DNA of 64,000 bases from Mycobacterium simulans (lineage in GTDB: Bacteria > Actinomycetota > Actinomycetes > Mycobacteriales > Mycobacteriaceae). How positions within the stretch are numbered: position 1 is the first letter of the stretch; every line of letters begins with the position of its first letter. The notes beneath the pieces are model-generated. The model worked only from the letters and a program-made list of their open reading frames with translations. It was not told the origin of the DNA and ran no database searches. The stretch is from positions 2,228,798 through 2,292,797 of the forward strand of contig NZ_OCVX01000003.1 of NCBI RefSeq assembly GCF_900232995.1, written 5' to 3'. The translations under genes were made by a program, and so were the position numbers. Below, one piece after another: positions 1 through 8,721 of this stretch.

Positions 1-327
1 GATGTCGCTGAAGGCCTCAAAGCTGCTGTAGGCGCTGGTCTCGACGACGACGGCCTGGCTCTTCAGGGAGGCGGCGACAGTGTTATCCCGGTTGACGTAA
101 CGGACGAAGCGATCCGCAACGGGCGTCGGAGGCGAACCTGGCGTTGTCATCCCCCAACTGAGGTCCTGCGCCTGCCGTTCGATCGGCAGGTCATTGATGA
201 GCAGCTGTTTAAACTCCCGGCTCGCCGAATCGCTGAGGGAATCCGTTGCCGGATGACGGATTTCCATGGTCACCAGGGCGACGGGCGCGTTGGGTTGGAT
301 TCCATCCTGATTTGTGTCGGGAAGCAT
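1..327 (-). CDS. TIGR04255 family protein, C-terminus cut by window edge
   Basis: The minus strand is open from the window edge up to the ATG at 327. The N-terminal part reads like the TIGR04255 family: an early PNAPVALVTMEIRHP segment, then an aspartate-rich stretch and the segment QAVVVETSAYSSFEAF, which fits the family's VETTxYxSFExF signature. The family is sporadically distributed in bacteria and has no known function. The frame stays open upstream, so a GTG at 363 or ATG at 471 could also be the start. I chose 327 because family members have only a short tail before PNAP. The true C-terminus lies outside the window. The family call is by recall of its signature and is moderately sure. 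Confidence 0.6.
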   Translation of the reverse strand, partial: MLPDTNQDGIQPNAPVALVTMEIRHPATDSLSDSASREFKQLLINDLPIERQAQDLSWGMTTPGSPPTPVADRFVRYVNRDNTVAASLKSQAVVVETSAYSSFEAFSDI

Positions 328-488
328 GCCGCGAGCATAGCCAAACGGTGTGAGCGTCCTCACGCCACCTGACAGTGCAATCGGCAGGCGTCTTTGTAGT
401 CGGCCGACGAAACCCGTCGATGAGTGGCCGGCGGTCACACCAGTCACGCCAGCACCGCCGCGGCTCGTCATCGCCAAACCGGAAACGT

Positions 489-506
489 GATAGCGCATGC
501 GATATC
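489..506. promoter_or_regulatory. Palindrome GATAGCGCATGCGATATC, possible operator
   Basis: This 18-base near-palindrome matches the perfect palindrome at 9,595-9,612 in 17 of 18 positions. A second palindrome, GTTGCAGACTGCAAC, follows at 509-523. The site is about 160 bases upstream of the minus-strand TIGR04255 start. Nothing in 328-586 looks like a complete gene. The shared motif suggests a binding site for an antitoxin-like DNA-binding protein, which is inference. Confidence 0.4.
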
Positions 507-586
507 AAGTTGCAGACTGCAACATGGCTGAGCGGACGCCTAGTCGCGCAACTGCGGGAACGCGGCAGCCCCTGTTCAGTGCTCAG

Positions 587-659
587 TGCCCCCACCAGGA
601 CTCGAACCTGGGACCTGCGGATTAAAAGTCCGTAGCTCTACCAACTGAGCTATAGGGGC
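587..659 (-). tRNA. tRNA-Lys (TTT)
   Basis: Read on the minus strand, the gene starts with acceptor GCCCCTA and has a D-arm TAGCTCAGTTGGTAGAGCTA. The anticodon loop CTTTTAA contains TTT, the T-arm contains GGTTCGAGTCC, and the 3' acceptor closes with TGGGGGC and discriminator A. No CCA is encoded. The gene faces away from the three plus-strand tRNA genes that follow. Confidence 0.95.
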
Positions 660-784
660 CACGGAGGTTCAGAATACTGGGTAGTCACACGACGCTCGTT
701 TGAGGATTGGGCCCGGGGTGACCTAAGCTGACGTGGCTCCCAACGGCTACCACGTTGCGAGTGCCCCGGAGAGATTCGGTTCTG

Positions 785-858
785 GCCCCCTTCGTCTAGA
801 CGGCCTAGGACGCCGCCCTTTCAAGGCGGTAACGCGGGTTCGAATCCCGTAGGGGGTA
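785..858 (+). tRNA. tRNA-Glu (TTC)
   Basis: The cloverleaf has acceptor GCCCCCT pairing with AGGGGGT, an anticodon stem CCGCC/GGCGG around the loop CTTTCAA (anticodon TTC), and a T-loop GGTTCGAATCC. It is the first of three closely spaced plus-strand tRNA genes, probably a Glu-Asp-Phe transcription unit. Confidence 0.95.
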
Positions 859-893
859 CCCTGCTACGCGGTGCTGCTGGAGCAGCACAGCAA

Positions 894-967
894 GGCCCTG
901 TGGCGCAGTTGGTTAGCGCGCCGCCCTGTCACGGCGGAGGTCGCGGGTTCAAGTCCCGTCAGGGTCG
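894..967 (+). tRNA. tRNA-Asp (GTC)
   Basis: Acceptor GGCCCTG pairs with CAGGGTC, followed by discriminator G. The anticodon stem CCGCC/GGCGG holds the loop CTGTCAC with anticodon GTC, and the T-loop is GGTTCAAGTCC. It lies 35 bases after tRNA-Glu. Confidence 0.95.
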
Positions 968-996
968 CCAATGCGGCGAGGCACATGCTGCCTTCC

Positions 997-1073
997 GGCC
1001 AGGTAGCTCAGTCGGTATGAGCGTCCGCCTGAAAAGCGGAAGGTCGGCGGTTCGATCCCGCCCCTGGCCACCA
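997..1073 (+). tRNA. tRNA-Phe (GAA), CCA encoded
   Basis: Acceptor GGCCAGG pairs with CCTGGCC. The anticodon loop CTGAAAA gives GAA, the T-arm has GGTTCGATCC, and CCA is genomically encoded at the 3' end. It is the last of the Glu-Asp-Phe row and is followed directly by the PE_PGRS tract. Confidence 0.95.
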
Positions 1074-1103
1074 CGTTGACCTGGCTACCGGCCCCTCATC
1101 CAG

Positions 1104-1480
1104 CTATGGCGACCCGTTCTTCCCCGGCGTGCCGCCAAACTTGCCAGCGCTGCCCCCCGTGCCGCCGCTCCCGCCGTTGACGCCGTTGCCGCCGTTTCCG
1201 CCGTCGCCGTATAGCGACTGGGCGAAGGTGCCGTTGATGACTAACCCCGCGTTACCGCCGTTACCGCCGTCGGCAGCGCCGACGCCGGTGCCGGCGTTGC
1301 CGCCGTTCCCGCCCGCGGCGATGAATCCGAGAGCATCGCCTCCGGCACCGCCGTCGCCGCCGGTACCAGTGAGAGCTGCGCCGCCGGCGCCGCCAGCACC
1401 GGCCACCGAGATCCCAATCAGTTCGGCCTTGCCTCCGTCGCCACCGGCACCGGCGGTACCGGCGGGGGCCGGGGGGGCGG
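1104..1480 (-). pseudogene. PE_PGRS C-terminal fragment, N-terminus lost
   Basis: The minus strand reads as typical PGRS repeats (GGxGGN units such as GGNGGNAG) and ends at a stop at 1,104 after GGTPGKNGSP. No PE domain is present upstream. The reading dissolves at about 1,480 into poly-G tracts that give proline/arginine nonsense. This is therefore the 3' part of a PE_PGRS gene facing the tRNA genes. It is either truncated in the genome or cut by a faulty assembly. PE_PGRS proteins are ESX-5-linked surface or secreted proteins. Confidence 0.6.
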
Positions 1481-1664
1481 GGGGAAAGGCGGAACGGTTG
1501 GGGGTTCCGGGGGCGGGGGTGGGGGGGGCGGGGGGGGAGGGCCCACCGGGGACCGGGGGGGGGGGGGGGGCGGGGGGGGGGGGCTCGGGGTTCTCGCCCC
1601 GGGGGGGGACGGGGGCGGGGGCGGGGCCGGGCGCGGGGGCGCCGCGGGCGGGGGGGGTGCCTCC
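1481..1664. other. Low-quality or misassembled poly-G tract
   Basis: Uninterrupted G runs of up to about 16 bases, broken by single C, A or T, fill this stretch. Genuine PGRS coding DNA uses GGC/GGT/GCC/AAC codons and does not give such runs. Two PGRS readings of opposite strand meet here with both C-termini pointing outward and no N-termini. I treat it as an unreliable joint, not as real sequence. Confidence 0.6.
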
Positions 1665-1845
1665 CTTCGGCACCACCAACGGCGCGCAAGGCGGCACCGG
1701 CGGCCACGGCGGCGTCGGCGGCAGCGGCTTCGGTGGGATTTTCCCCGGCCACAACGGCGGCGGCGGTGGCACCGGATCCGTCGCGACCGGGACCAGTGGC
1801 GGGTCCGGCGGATCCGGCGGACCCGGCGGACCCGGCGGCCCCTAG
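1665..1845 (+). pseudogene. PE_PGRS C-terminal fragment (plus strand)
   Basis: From about 1,665 the plus strand reads as a PGRS tail (GGTGGHGGVGGSGFGG, then repeated GGSGGPGG units) and stops at 1,845, 70 bases before menD. It has no PE domain and no believable start, because the upstream sequence is the poly-G tract. It may belong to a different PE_PGRS gene from the minus-strand fragment at 1,104-1,480. Confidence 0.5.
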
Positions 1846-1915
1846 CCGCACGGTGCTGGTGTAGGGGTGACGACTCTTCCCGTCCACGTCTGCGCGGCTA
1901 TGACACCCTGTACTG

Positions 1916-3565
1916 GTGAACCCTTCGACGACACAAGCCCGCGTCGTCGTTGATGAGCTGATCCGTGGCGGCGTCCGCGACGTGGTGCTATGCCCGGGCT
2001 CGCGGAATGCGCCGCTGGCTTTCGCGCTGCAGGACGCCGACCGGTCCGGGAGGATCCGGCTGCACGTTCGCATTGACGAGCGCACCGCCGGCTACCTCGC
2101 CATCGGCCTGGCGATCGCGGCCGATGCGCCGGTATGTGTCGCGATGACGTCGGGCACCGCAGTCGCCAACCTTGGGCCGGCGGTTGTCGAGGCCAATTAC
2201 GCCCGGGTGCCGCTGATCGTGCTATCAGCCAACCGGCCCTATGAATTGCTGGGCACCGGGGCCAATCAGACCATGGAGCAGCTGGGCTATTTCGGCACTC
2301 AAGTGCGCGCCACCATCAGCCTGGGACTGGCCGAGGACGCGCCCGAACGCATGGCCGCCCTCAACGCGACGTGGCGGTCGGCCACCTGCCGAGTGTTGGT
2401 GGCTGCCACAGGTGCTCGGACCGCCAATGCGGGCCCGGTACATTTCGACATCCCGCTGCGGGAGCCACTGGTCCCAGATCCGGAACCGCGCGGTGCCGGC
2501 ACACCGCCGGGCCGGCCCGACGGCAAACCGTGGACCTACACTCCGCCGGTCACCTTCGACCAGCCGCTGGAGATCGACCTGTCGGCCGACACGGTGGTCG
2601 TCGCCGGCCACGGCGCGGGCGTGCACCCCAACCTGGCGGAATTACCGACCGTAGCCGAGCCAACCTCACCTTTTGGACAGGCGAGGCCATACCCGCTGCA
2701 CCCGCTGGCGCTGCCGCTGCTGCACCCCCAGCAGGTGATCATGCTGGGCCGCCCGACACTGCACCGTCCGGTGTCGGCGCTACTGGCCGACCCCAAGGTT
2801 CCGGTGTACGCGCTAACCACCGGGCCGCGCTGGCCGGATGTCTCGGGCAACTCGCAGGCCACCGGCACCCGGGCGGTCACCACCGGGTCACCCAACCCGG
2901 CCTGGCTGCACCGCTGTGCGGAGCTGAACCGGCACGCGAACGAGGCGGTGCGCGGTCAGCTAAGGGCGCACCCGCTGACCACCGGACTGCACGTCGCCGC
3001 GGCCGTGGCGGATGCGCTCAGGCCCGGTGACCAGCTGGTACTGGGGGCGTCCAACCCGGTGCGCGATGCAGCGTTGGTAGGCCTGGACACCCATGACATC
3101 CAAGTGCGGTCGAATCGCGGCGTCGCCGGTATCGACGGCACCGTGTCCACCGCCATCGGGGCGGCGCTGGCTTATGAGAGGGTCGGTGGTGCCGGGCGCA
3201 CTATCGCGCTGATCGGCGACCTGACGTTCGTCCACGACAGCTCCGGGCTGTTGATCGGTCCCACCGAACCGACGCCGCGACAGCTAACGATCGTGGTGTC
3301 CAACGACAACGGCGGTGGCATCTTCGAACTGCTTGAGCAGGGGGACCCGCGGTTCGCCGACGTGTCATCGCGGATCTTCGGCACCCCCCATGACGTCGAC
3401 GTGGGCGCGCTGTGTCGCGCTTACCACGTGGAGAGCGGGCAGATCGAGGTCGACGAGTTGCAGTCGGCGCTCGACGAGGCCGGCCCCGGCATGCGGGTGC
3501 TGGAGGTCAAGGCGGACCGGTCCTCGCTGCGGCAGCTGCACGCCGCGATCAAGGCGTCCCTGTGA
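1916..3565 (+). CDS. menD: 2-succinyl-5-enolpyruvyl-6-hydroxy-3-cyclohexene-1-carboxylate synthase MenD
   Basis: MenD is the thiamine-diphosphate enzyme that joins isochorismate and 2-oxoglutarate in menaquinone synthesis, in the cytoplasm. The 549-residue product opens with the CPGSRNAP motif (about 26-33) and carries the catalytic-position glutamate in [11 protein letters not shown] at residue 55. The C-terminal ThDP-binding segment starts at GDLTF (about 434) and continues to SNDNGGGIF. It is nearly colinear with M. tuberculosis Rv0555. The start is GTG at 1,916, matching that protein. menG lies three genes downstream in the same direction. The flank usually upstream in M. tuberculosis (menC, bpoC) is replaced here by the PE_PGRS tract. 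Confidence 0.97.
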   Translation: MNPSTTQARVVVDELIRGGVRDVVLCPGSRNAPLAFALQDADRSGRIRLHVRIDERTAGYLAIGLAIAADAPVCVAMTSGTAVANLGPAVVEANYARVPLIVLSANRPYELLGTGANQTMEQLGYFGTQVRATISLGLAEDAPERMAALNATWRSATCRVLVAATGARTANAGPVHFDIPLREPLVPDPEPRGAGTPPGRPDGKPWTYTPPVTFDQPLEIDLSADTVVVAGHGAGVHPNLAELPTVAEPTSPFGQARPYPLHPLALPLLHPQQVIMLGRPTLHRPVSALLADPKVPVYALTTGPRWPDVSGNSQATGTRAVTTGSPNPAWLHRCAELNRHANEAVRGQLRAHPLTTGLHVAAAVADALRPGDQLVLGASNPVRDAALVGLDTHDIQVRSNRGVAGIDGTVSTAIGAALAYERVGGAGRTIALIGDLTFVHDSSGLLIGPTEPTPRQLTIVVSNDNGGGIFELLEQGDPRFADVSSRIFGTPHDVDVGALCRAYHVESGQIEVDELQSALDEAGPGMRVLEVKADRSSLRQLHAAIKASL

Positions 3566-3572
3566 GGATCGC

Positions 3573-4061
3573 GTGATTTCGCCAAAACAGTTGTTGCGCA
3601 CCCTGATTCACGGAACGAGTGAAGAACTACCGGATACCCGTGCGCGGATTGTGGTGCGGTGGGTGCGAATCGCTATCCTGATCGCTGCGGTTCTGGTAAC
3701 CCTGCAGTCGGTGCTGTTGGTGGCCGGGGCCTGGCGCAACGATCTGGCCATCGACCGCAACATGGGCGTCGCGCAGGCAGAGGTGCTCAGCGCCGGGCCG
3801 CGGCGCTCAACTATCGAGTTCGTGACACCGGAGCGCGTCACTTATCGGCCGGAACTCGGTGTGCTGTATCCGTCCGAGCTGGCCACCGGTATGCGGATTT
3901 ACGTCGAATACAACAAGAACGATCCCAACCTGGTCCGGGTGCAGCACCGTAACGCCGCGTTGGCGATCATCCCGGCGGGGTCCATCGCGGTGGTGGCCTG
4001 GCTGGTGGCAACGGTTGCGCTGGTCTTGCTCGCGCTCCTGGATAAGCGACTGAATCGCTAG
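3573..4061 (+). CDS. Two-helix membrane protein (Rv0556-like)
   Basis: The product of about 162 residues has a cytoplasmic N-terminus, one hydrophobic helix at about 26-48 and a second at about 130-157. Between them lies a soluble middle that resembles the beta-rich DUF3592-type fold. It starts with GTG at 3,573, only seven bases after the menD stop, so it is very likely co-transcribed with menD. The longer open frame running back to 3,315 is a shadow of menD. Its function is unknown. Conservation beside menD suggests a membrane role, but nothing in the sequence gives a reaction. Confidence 0.85.
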   Translation: MISPKQLLRTLIHGTSEELPDTRARIVVRWVRIAILIAAVLVTLQSVLLVAGAWRNDLAIDRNMGVAQAEVLSAGPRRSTIEFVTPERVTYRPELGVLYPSELATGMRIYVEYNKNDPNLVRVQHRNAALAIIPAGSIAVVAWLVATVALVLLALLDKRLNR

Positions 4062-4123
4062 TTTTCGCGTCCCGTATGCCCGTCGGCAACCTTTCCGACA
4101 GCCGTCGCTGACACCGTGGTGGC

Positions 4124-5251
4124 GTGCGCGTTGCCATCGTCGCCGAATCGTTCCTCCCGAACGTCAACGGTGTCAGCAACTCGGTGATCCGGGTACTTGA
4201 GCACCTGCGTCGGGCCGGTCACGAAGCCCTCGTCATCGCCCCGGATGCACCCCCGGGTGAACCCCGTGCCGACCGCCTGCACGACGGCGTCCGGGTACAC
4301 CGGGCGCCGTCGCGAATGTTCCCCAAGGTGACCACACTGCCGCTGGGGGTACCCACCCCGCGAATTCTTCGTGTGCTGCACGGTTTCGATCCCGACGTGG
4401 TGCACTTGGCGTCGCCGGCATTGCTCGGCTACGGCGGGCTGCGCGCCGCGCGGCGTCTCCGAGTACCCACGGTCGCGGTATTCCAAACCGACGTACCGGG
4501 TTTCGCGGCGAGCTACGGAATCCCGATGACCGCGCGGGCTGCGTGGGTATGGTTCCGCCACCTGCACGGTCTTGCCGACCGCACCCTAGCGCCCTCCACG
4601 GCGACGATGGAAGTCCTTGCTGCCCAACGCATCCCCCGAGTGTATCGGTGGGCGCGCGGGGTAGATCTGCTCCGGTTCGCGCCGTCAGCGCGAGACGATG
4701 CGCTGCGGCGCCAATGGTCGCCGGACGGAAAGCCGATCGTCGGTTTCGTTGGCCGACTCGCACCCGAGAAGCATGTCGATCGTCTCGCGGCCCTGGCAGC
4801 CGGCGGCGCGGTGCGGCTCGTCATCATCGGTGATGGAGTTGACCGGATCAAGCTTCAATCAGCAATGCCCACAGCACTTTTCACTGGCGCACTATATGGT
4901 GACAAGCTCGCCGCGGCGTATGCCAGTATGGACGTTTTCGTGCATCCCGGCGAGCACGAGACGTTTTGTCAGGTCGTGCAGGAAGCGCTGGCGTCGGGGC
5001 TGCCGGTGATTGCCCCCGACGCCGGCGGTCCGCGAGATTTGATCACTCCGCGACGCACCGGGCTGCTGCTGCCCGTCGACGAATTCGAGGCTCGGCTACC
5101 GGCCGCAGTAGCTCACTTGATCCACGAACGCAACCGCTACGCGCCCGAAGCTCGGCGTAGTGTGCTCGGCCGTAGCTGGCCGGTGATCTGTGACGAGTTG
5201 CTCGGCCACTACGAGGCGGTGCAGGGGAAGCGACGGGCTCAGGCTGCCTGA
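4124..5251 (+). CDS. mgtA: GDP-mannose-dependent alpha-mannosyltransferase MgtA
   Basis: This is a GT-B, family-4 glycosyltransferase of 375 residues. It was once named PimB and was later assigned to mannosylation of a glucuronosyl-diacylglycerol acceptor on the way to lipomannan-like glycolipids. The N-terminal domain begins [20 protein letters not shown], which gives the typical acceptor-side loop. The C-terminal donor domain has [13 protein letters not shown] and the E-x7-E region [19 protein letters not shown]. It starts at GTG 4,124 and matches Rv0557 in length and position. menG follows 14 bases downstream, so the two may be transcribed together. Confidence 0.92.
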   Translation: MRVAIVAESFLPNVNGVSNSVIRVLEHLRRAGHEALVIAPDAPPGEPRADRLHDGVRVHRAPSRMFPKVTTLPLGVPTPRILRVLHGFDPDVVHLASPALLGYGGLRAARRLRVPTVAVFQTDVPGFAASYGIPMTARAAWVWFRHLHGLADRTLAPSTATMEVLAAQRIPRVYRWARGVDLLRFAPSARDDALRRQWSPDGKPIVGFVGRLAPEKHVDRLAALAAGGAVRLVIIGDGVDRIKLQSAMPTALFTGALYGDKLAAAYASMDVFVHPGEHETFCQVVQEALASGLPVIAPDAGGPRDLITPRRTGLLLPVDEFEARLPAAVAHLIHERNRYAPEARRSVLGRSWPVICDELLGHYEAVQGKRRAQAA

Positions 5252-5265
5252 GGTAGCCTCGCTCC

Positions 5266-5967
5266 GTGAGTCGCGCGGCGCTGGACAAGAATCCCCGAGA
5301 TGTCGCGTCGATGTTCGACGGCGTCGCTCGCCGCTATGACCTGACCAACACCGTCCTGTCGTTCGGGCAGGACCGGCACTGGCGGCGGGCCACCCGCTCG
5401 GCGCTGCGGATTGGGCCGGGGCAGAAGGTGCTGGACCTGGCCGCGGGTACAGCGGTGTCAACGGTGGAGCTGACCAAGTCCGGGGCGTGGTGTGTGGCGG
5501 CCGATTTCTCGGTCGGGATGCTGGCGGCCGGCGGTGCGCGGAAGGTGCCGAAGGTGGCCGGTGACGCCACCCGGCTGCCGTTTGACGACAGCGTATTCGA
5601 TGCGGTCACAATTAGTTTCGGCCTGCGCAACGTCGTCGACCAGCAGGCGGCATTGCGCGAGATGGCCCGCGTCACCCGGCCCGGTGGTCGCTTGGTGGTC
5701 TGTGAGTTCTCCACACCGACCAGCAAGTTGTTCGCCACCGCGTACAAGGAATATCTGATGCAGGCACTGCCCCGGCTAGCCCGAGCGGCGTCCAGCAATC
5801 CTAAGGCCTACGTATACCTCGCGGAGTCGATCAGGGCCTGGCCCGACCAGGCCACGCTGGCACACCAGATCTCGCAAGCGGGGTGGGCAGCGGTGCGGTG
5901 GCGAAACCTGACCGGCGGCATCGTTGCCTTGCATGCCGGGTACAAGCCGCTCAACCGAGTGAGGTGA
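5266..5967 (+). CDS. menG: Demethylmenaquinone methyltransferase MenG (UbiE family)
   Basis: This SAM-dependent C-methyltransferase carries out the last ring methylation of menaquinone. The 233-residue protein has the UbiE signature: an N-terminal [16 protein letters not shown], the SAM-binding motif VLDLAAGTA (about 54-62) and the [19 protein letters not shown] motif. It corresponds to Rv0558. The start is GTG at 5,266, 14 bases after mgtA. Together with menD and menJ it makes this region a partial menaquinone locus. Confidence 0.95.
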   Translation: MSRAALDKNPRDVASMFDGVARRYDLTNTVLSFGQDRHWRRATRSALRIGPGQKVLDLAAGTAVSTVELTKSGAWCVAADFSVGMLAAGGARKVPKVAGDATRLPFDDSVFDAVTISFGLRNVVDQQAALREMARVTRPGGRLVVCEFSTPTSKLFATAYKEYLMQALPRLARAASSNPKAYVYLAESIRAWPDQATLAHQISQAGWAAVRWRNLTGGIVALHAGYKPLNRVR

Positions 5968-5971
5968 GAAC

Positions 5972-6310
5972 TTAGCGGGTGCCGGCCCGCTGTAGCACGC
6001 CTATTTGCTCCGGGCAGTAGTGGTCGATCGCGGCGCCCAGGAACTGGAACGCTTGCCCGTCGGTGGTGCCTCGCGGCAGATTGTGCTGGATGAAATTGGC
6101 CGACTTGTACGCATCGCCGTCCACGCCCCGGCCCAGTCGCTGACAGCTAATCTTGGCCAGCCAGGCGTTGTAGTCCTGCGGTCCGTAGATGCCGAAGCCG
6201 TGGAGGGTGTTGTTGAAGGGGGCGTCGTAGTCGTCGGCCTGCGCGGGCGCGGCGAGCATGATTGCCACCGCTGCGGTACCGGCGATCGTAGCCAGCTTCT
6301 TGCCGTTCAT
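5972..6310 (-). CDS. Secreted DUF732 protein (Rv0559c-like)
   Basis: The 112-residue product starts with MNGKKLATIAG and has a hydrophobic signal peptide ending in AQA|DD near residue 26, so it is probably exported by Sec. The mature part is a DUF732 domain with two cysteines (in ISCQRLG and HYCPEQ) that probably form a disulfide. Upstream in-frame ATGs would add 24 residues without signal-peptide character, so I used the ATG at 6,310. It converges on menG with only four bases between the stops. The family's function is unknown. Confidence 0.88.
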   Translation of the reverse strand: MNGKKLATIAGTAAVAIMLAAPAQADDYDAPFNNTLHGFGIYGPQDYNAWLAKISCQRLGRGVDGDAYKSANFIQHNLPRGTTDGQAFQFLGAAIDHYCPEQIGVLQRAGTR

Positions 6311-6385
6311 TAGGTGGACTATACGCCTGGGCATGCCGTGACGCGCTGGACATGTTGCCCTGAAAAATCGGCCGGCTTTCATCGC

Positions 6386-7612
6386 TCAGCTGAACGGCGG
6401 TCGGGGATCGATCAGCCGTGACGCCCGCCCACCGCTTCGCCACACCCGGGCCACCCAGTCGGCGTCGTCGTCGGTGACGAGGTTGGCCATCACGCGCACC
6501 GCGATGTTCATCAACGTTGCCGACCGCATGGCCATGGGCCCGGTCGCGGGCAAGAATCGTGGAAAGGTCAGCAGCGACGCCAGCCTGCGCGCGACCGAGA
6601 ATCCGCGGCTGTAGTGGTCCCGTAGCAGCGACGGCCACAGCCGCGACAGATCCCGCGCGTCCAGCAGCTCGGCGGCCAGCCTTCCGGTCTCCAGCCCGTA
6701 GTCGATGCCTTCGCCATTGAGCGGGTTGACGCAGGCAGCGGCGTCGCCGATCAGCATCCAGTTCGGCCCGGCCACCCCCGAAACCGCGCCGCCCATCGGC
6801 AACAACGCCGACGACACCGCCCGCGGGTCGCTGGTAAAGCCCCACTCTTCGCGGCGCAGGTCGGTGTAATACGAGATCAGTGGCCGCAGCGCCAGGTCGG
6901 CCGGTCGCTTGGTCGTCGATAGAGCCCCGACGCCGATATTCACCTCGCCGTTGCCCAGCGGGAAAATCCAGCCGTAGCCGGGCAGCACGGCGCCGTCGGG
7001 GGAGCGCAGTTCCAGGTGCGACGTCAGCCAGGGGTCGTCGCTTCGGGCCGTGGTCAGGTAGCCGCGCGCGGCAACGCCGTACACCGTCTCCTGATGCCAT
7101 CGCCGGCCCAGCTTGCGGCCTAGCGGGGAGCGGGCGCCGTCGGCAACGATCAGCTGGCGGCAGCTCACCTCGGTGTGGTCGGCCAACGTCAGCGAGACCA
7201 CTCGCCTCGACGAGTCATGGTGAACGGCAACGGCTTTGGTGCCCAGTAGCATGCGTGCGCCGGAATCCTCGGCGACTTTGCGGATCCGGTCGTCGAGTTC
7301 GAGGCGGGCCACCGCGCTGCTGTACGTCGGGAATGACCGGCCCGGCCACTCCACCTGCACTTCACCGCCGAACCCGCTCATCCGCAGACCGCGGTGCTGG
7401 ATGCGACCGTGCAGCCACTCGCCGAGCCCAAGCCGTTGCAGTTCGGCCACCGCGCGCGGTGTCAGCCCATCTCCGCAGGCCTTGTCGCGCGGGAAGCTGG
7501 CGAAGTCGATGACCAGCACGTCGCGGCCGGCGCGGGCGGCCCAGGCGGCCGCCGCCGAGCCGGCCGGTCCGGCGCCTACGACTACCACGTCAGCTCGGGT
7601 CTCCACGTTCAC
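6386..7612 (-). CDS. menJ: Menaquinone reductase MenJ (geranylgeranyl-reductase family)
   Basis: This FAD-dependent reductase saturates one isoprene unit of the menaquinone side chain, giving MK-9(II-H2), at the membrane. The 408-residue protein has an N-terminal Rossmann motif VVVGAGPAGSAAAAWAARAG, a DKACGDGLTPRAV segment typical of the family, and the second FAD motif GDAAACVNPLNGEGIDYGLE at about 282-301. It corresponds to Rv0561c. The GTG start at 7,612 is only 15 bases from the divergent grcC1 start, so both genes' promoters must overlap the other's coding sequence. The methyltransferase Rv0560c, which separates this gene from Rv0559c in M. tuberculosis, is missing here. Confidence 0.92.
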   Translation of the reverse strand: MNVETRADVVVVGAGPAGSAAAAWAARAGRDVLVIDFASFPRDKACGDGLTPRAVAELQRLGLGEWLHGRIQHRGLRMSGFGGEVQVEWPGRSFPTYSSAVARLELDDRIRKVAEDSGARMLLGTKAVAVHHDSSRRVVSLTLADHTEVSCRQLIVADGARSPLGRKLGRRWHQETVYGVAARGYLTTARSDDPWLTSHLELRSPDGAVLPGYGWIFPLGNGEVNIGVGALSTTKRPADLALRPLISYYTDLRREEWGFTSDPRAVSSALLPMGGAVSGVAGPNWMLIGDAAACVNPLNGEGIDYGLETGRLAAELLDARDLSRLWPSLLRDHYSRGFSVARRLASLLTFPRFLPATGPMAMRSATLMNIAVRVMANLVTDDDADWVARVWRSGGRASRLIDPRPPFS

Positions 7613-7627
7613 CAGTATGTTGGTCGG

Positions 7628-8635
7628 ATGAGGACTGCGGCGACGGTGGTGGCGGGCGTTGACTTCGACGACGCCGTTTTCGCCGCGACGGTGCGTGACG
7701 GTGTCACCCAGATTGAGCGGCTCATGGATGCCGAGTTACGCGGCACCGACGAGGTGATGACCGATTCGCTGCTGCACCTTTTCAAGGCTGGCGGCAAGCG
7801 GTTCCGCCCGTTGTTCACGGTGCTGTCCGCGCAGATCGGGCCGAAGCCGGACGCCGCGGAGGTGACCATCGCCGGCGCGGTCGTCGAGCTGATCCACCTG
7901 GCGACGCTGTACCACGACGACGTGATGGATGAGGCGCAGGTCCGCCGCGGTGCACCGAGCGCCAACGCGCGCTGGGGCAACAACGTGGCGATTTTGGCAG
8001 GCGACTACCTGTTGGCGACGGCGTCGCGGTTGGTGTCCCGGCTGGGGCCGAAGGCGGTTCGGATTGTCGCCGACACGTTCGCTGAGCTCGTTACCGGCCA
8101 GATGCGCGAGACCCGCGGCGCCCCTGCGGGCGCGGACACGATTGAGCAGTACCTCAGGGTGGTCCACGAGAAGACGGGCAGCCTGATCGCCGCGGCGGGC
8201 CGGTTCGGCGGGATGTTTGCCGGTGCCGACGACGACCAGGTCGAATTGCTGAGTCGTCTCGGCAACCTCGTGGGCACTGCGTTTCAGATCGCCGACGACA
8301 TCATCGACATCGACAGTGAATCCGACAAGTCGGGGAAGCTGCCCGGCACGGACATCCGCGAAGGGGTGAACACGCTGCCGATGCTGTACGCATTGCGCGA
8401 AACCGGACCCGACGCCGCGCGGCTGCGGGAACTGCTGGCCGGACCCGTCGACGACGACGCGGAGGTGCTCGAGGCGCTGACCCTGTTGCGCGCGTCGCCG
8501 GGTATGGCCAAGGCCAAAGGCGTCCTGGCGCAATACGCGGCCCAGGCGCGCCATGAGCTGGACCTGCTGCCCGACGTCCCGGGCCGGCGAGCACTGTCGG
8601 CGCTAGTCGACTACACCGTCAGCCGACACGGCTGA
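7628..8635 (+). CDS. grcC1: Polyprenyl diphosphate synthase GrcC1
   Basis: This trans-isoprenyl diphosphate synthase elongates allylic diphosphates with isopentenyl diphosphate and probably supplies the menaquinone side chain. The 335-residue product has both aspartate-rich motifs: DDVMD at 97-101 and DDIID at 223-227. It also has the GGKRFRP motif at about 55-61. Length and sequence match Rv0562. I chose the ATG at 7,628; the longer open frame would run through menJ on the other strand. The divergent neighbour menJ modifies the same side chain. Confidence 0.95.
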   Translation: MRTAATVVAGVDFDDAVFAATVRDGVTQIERLMDAELRGTDEVMTDSLLHLFKAGGKRFRPLFTVLSAQIGPKPDAAEVTIAGAVVELIHLATLYHDDVMDEAQVRRGAPSANARWGNNVAILAGDYLLATASRLVSRLGPKAVRIVADTFAELVTGQMRETRGAPAGADTIEQYLRVVHEKTGSLIAAAGRFGGMFAGADDDQVELLSRLGNLVGTAFQIADDIIDIDSESDKSGKLPGTDIREGVNTLPMLYALRETGPDAARLRELLAGPVDDDAEVLEALTLLRASPGMAKAKGVLAQYAAQARHELDLLPDVPGRRALSALVDYTVSRHG

Positions 8636-8721
8636 CCGAACTCATTGGAACCCAGGGGGCCATGATGGGCGTTGGGTTAGCTAGAAGCTGCAAGACCGGG
8701 TGTTCGTAGGAGGACACGCTG

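Noticed and set aside
1129..1845. 238-codon plus-strand frame through the PGRS tract
   Set aside because: Its first half is the antisense of minus-strand PGRS (proline-rich), and its middle is the poly-G tract; only the tail from about 1,665 is credible.
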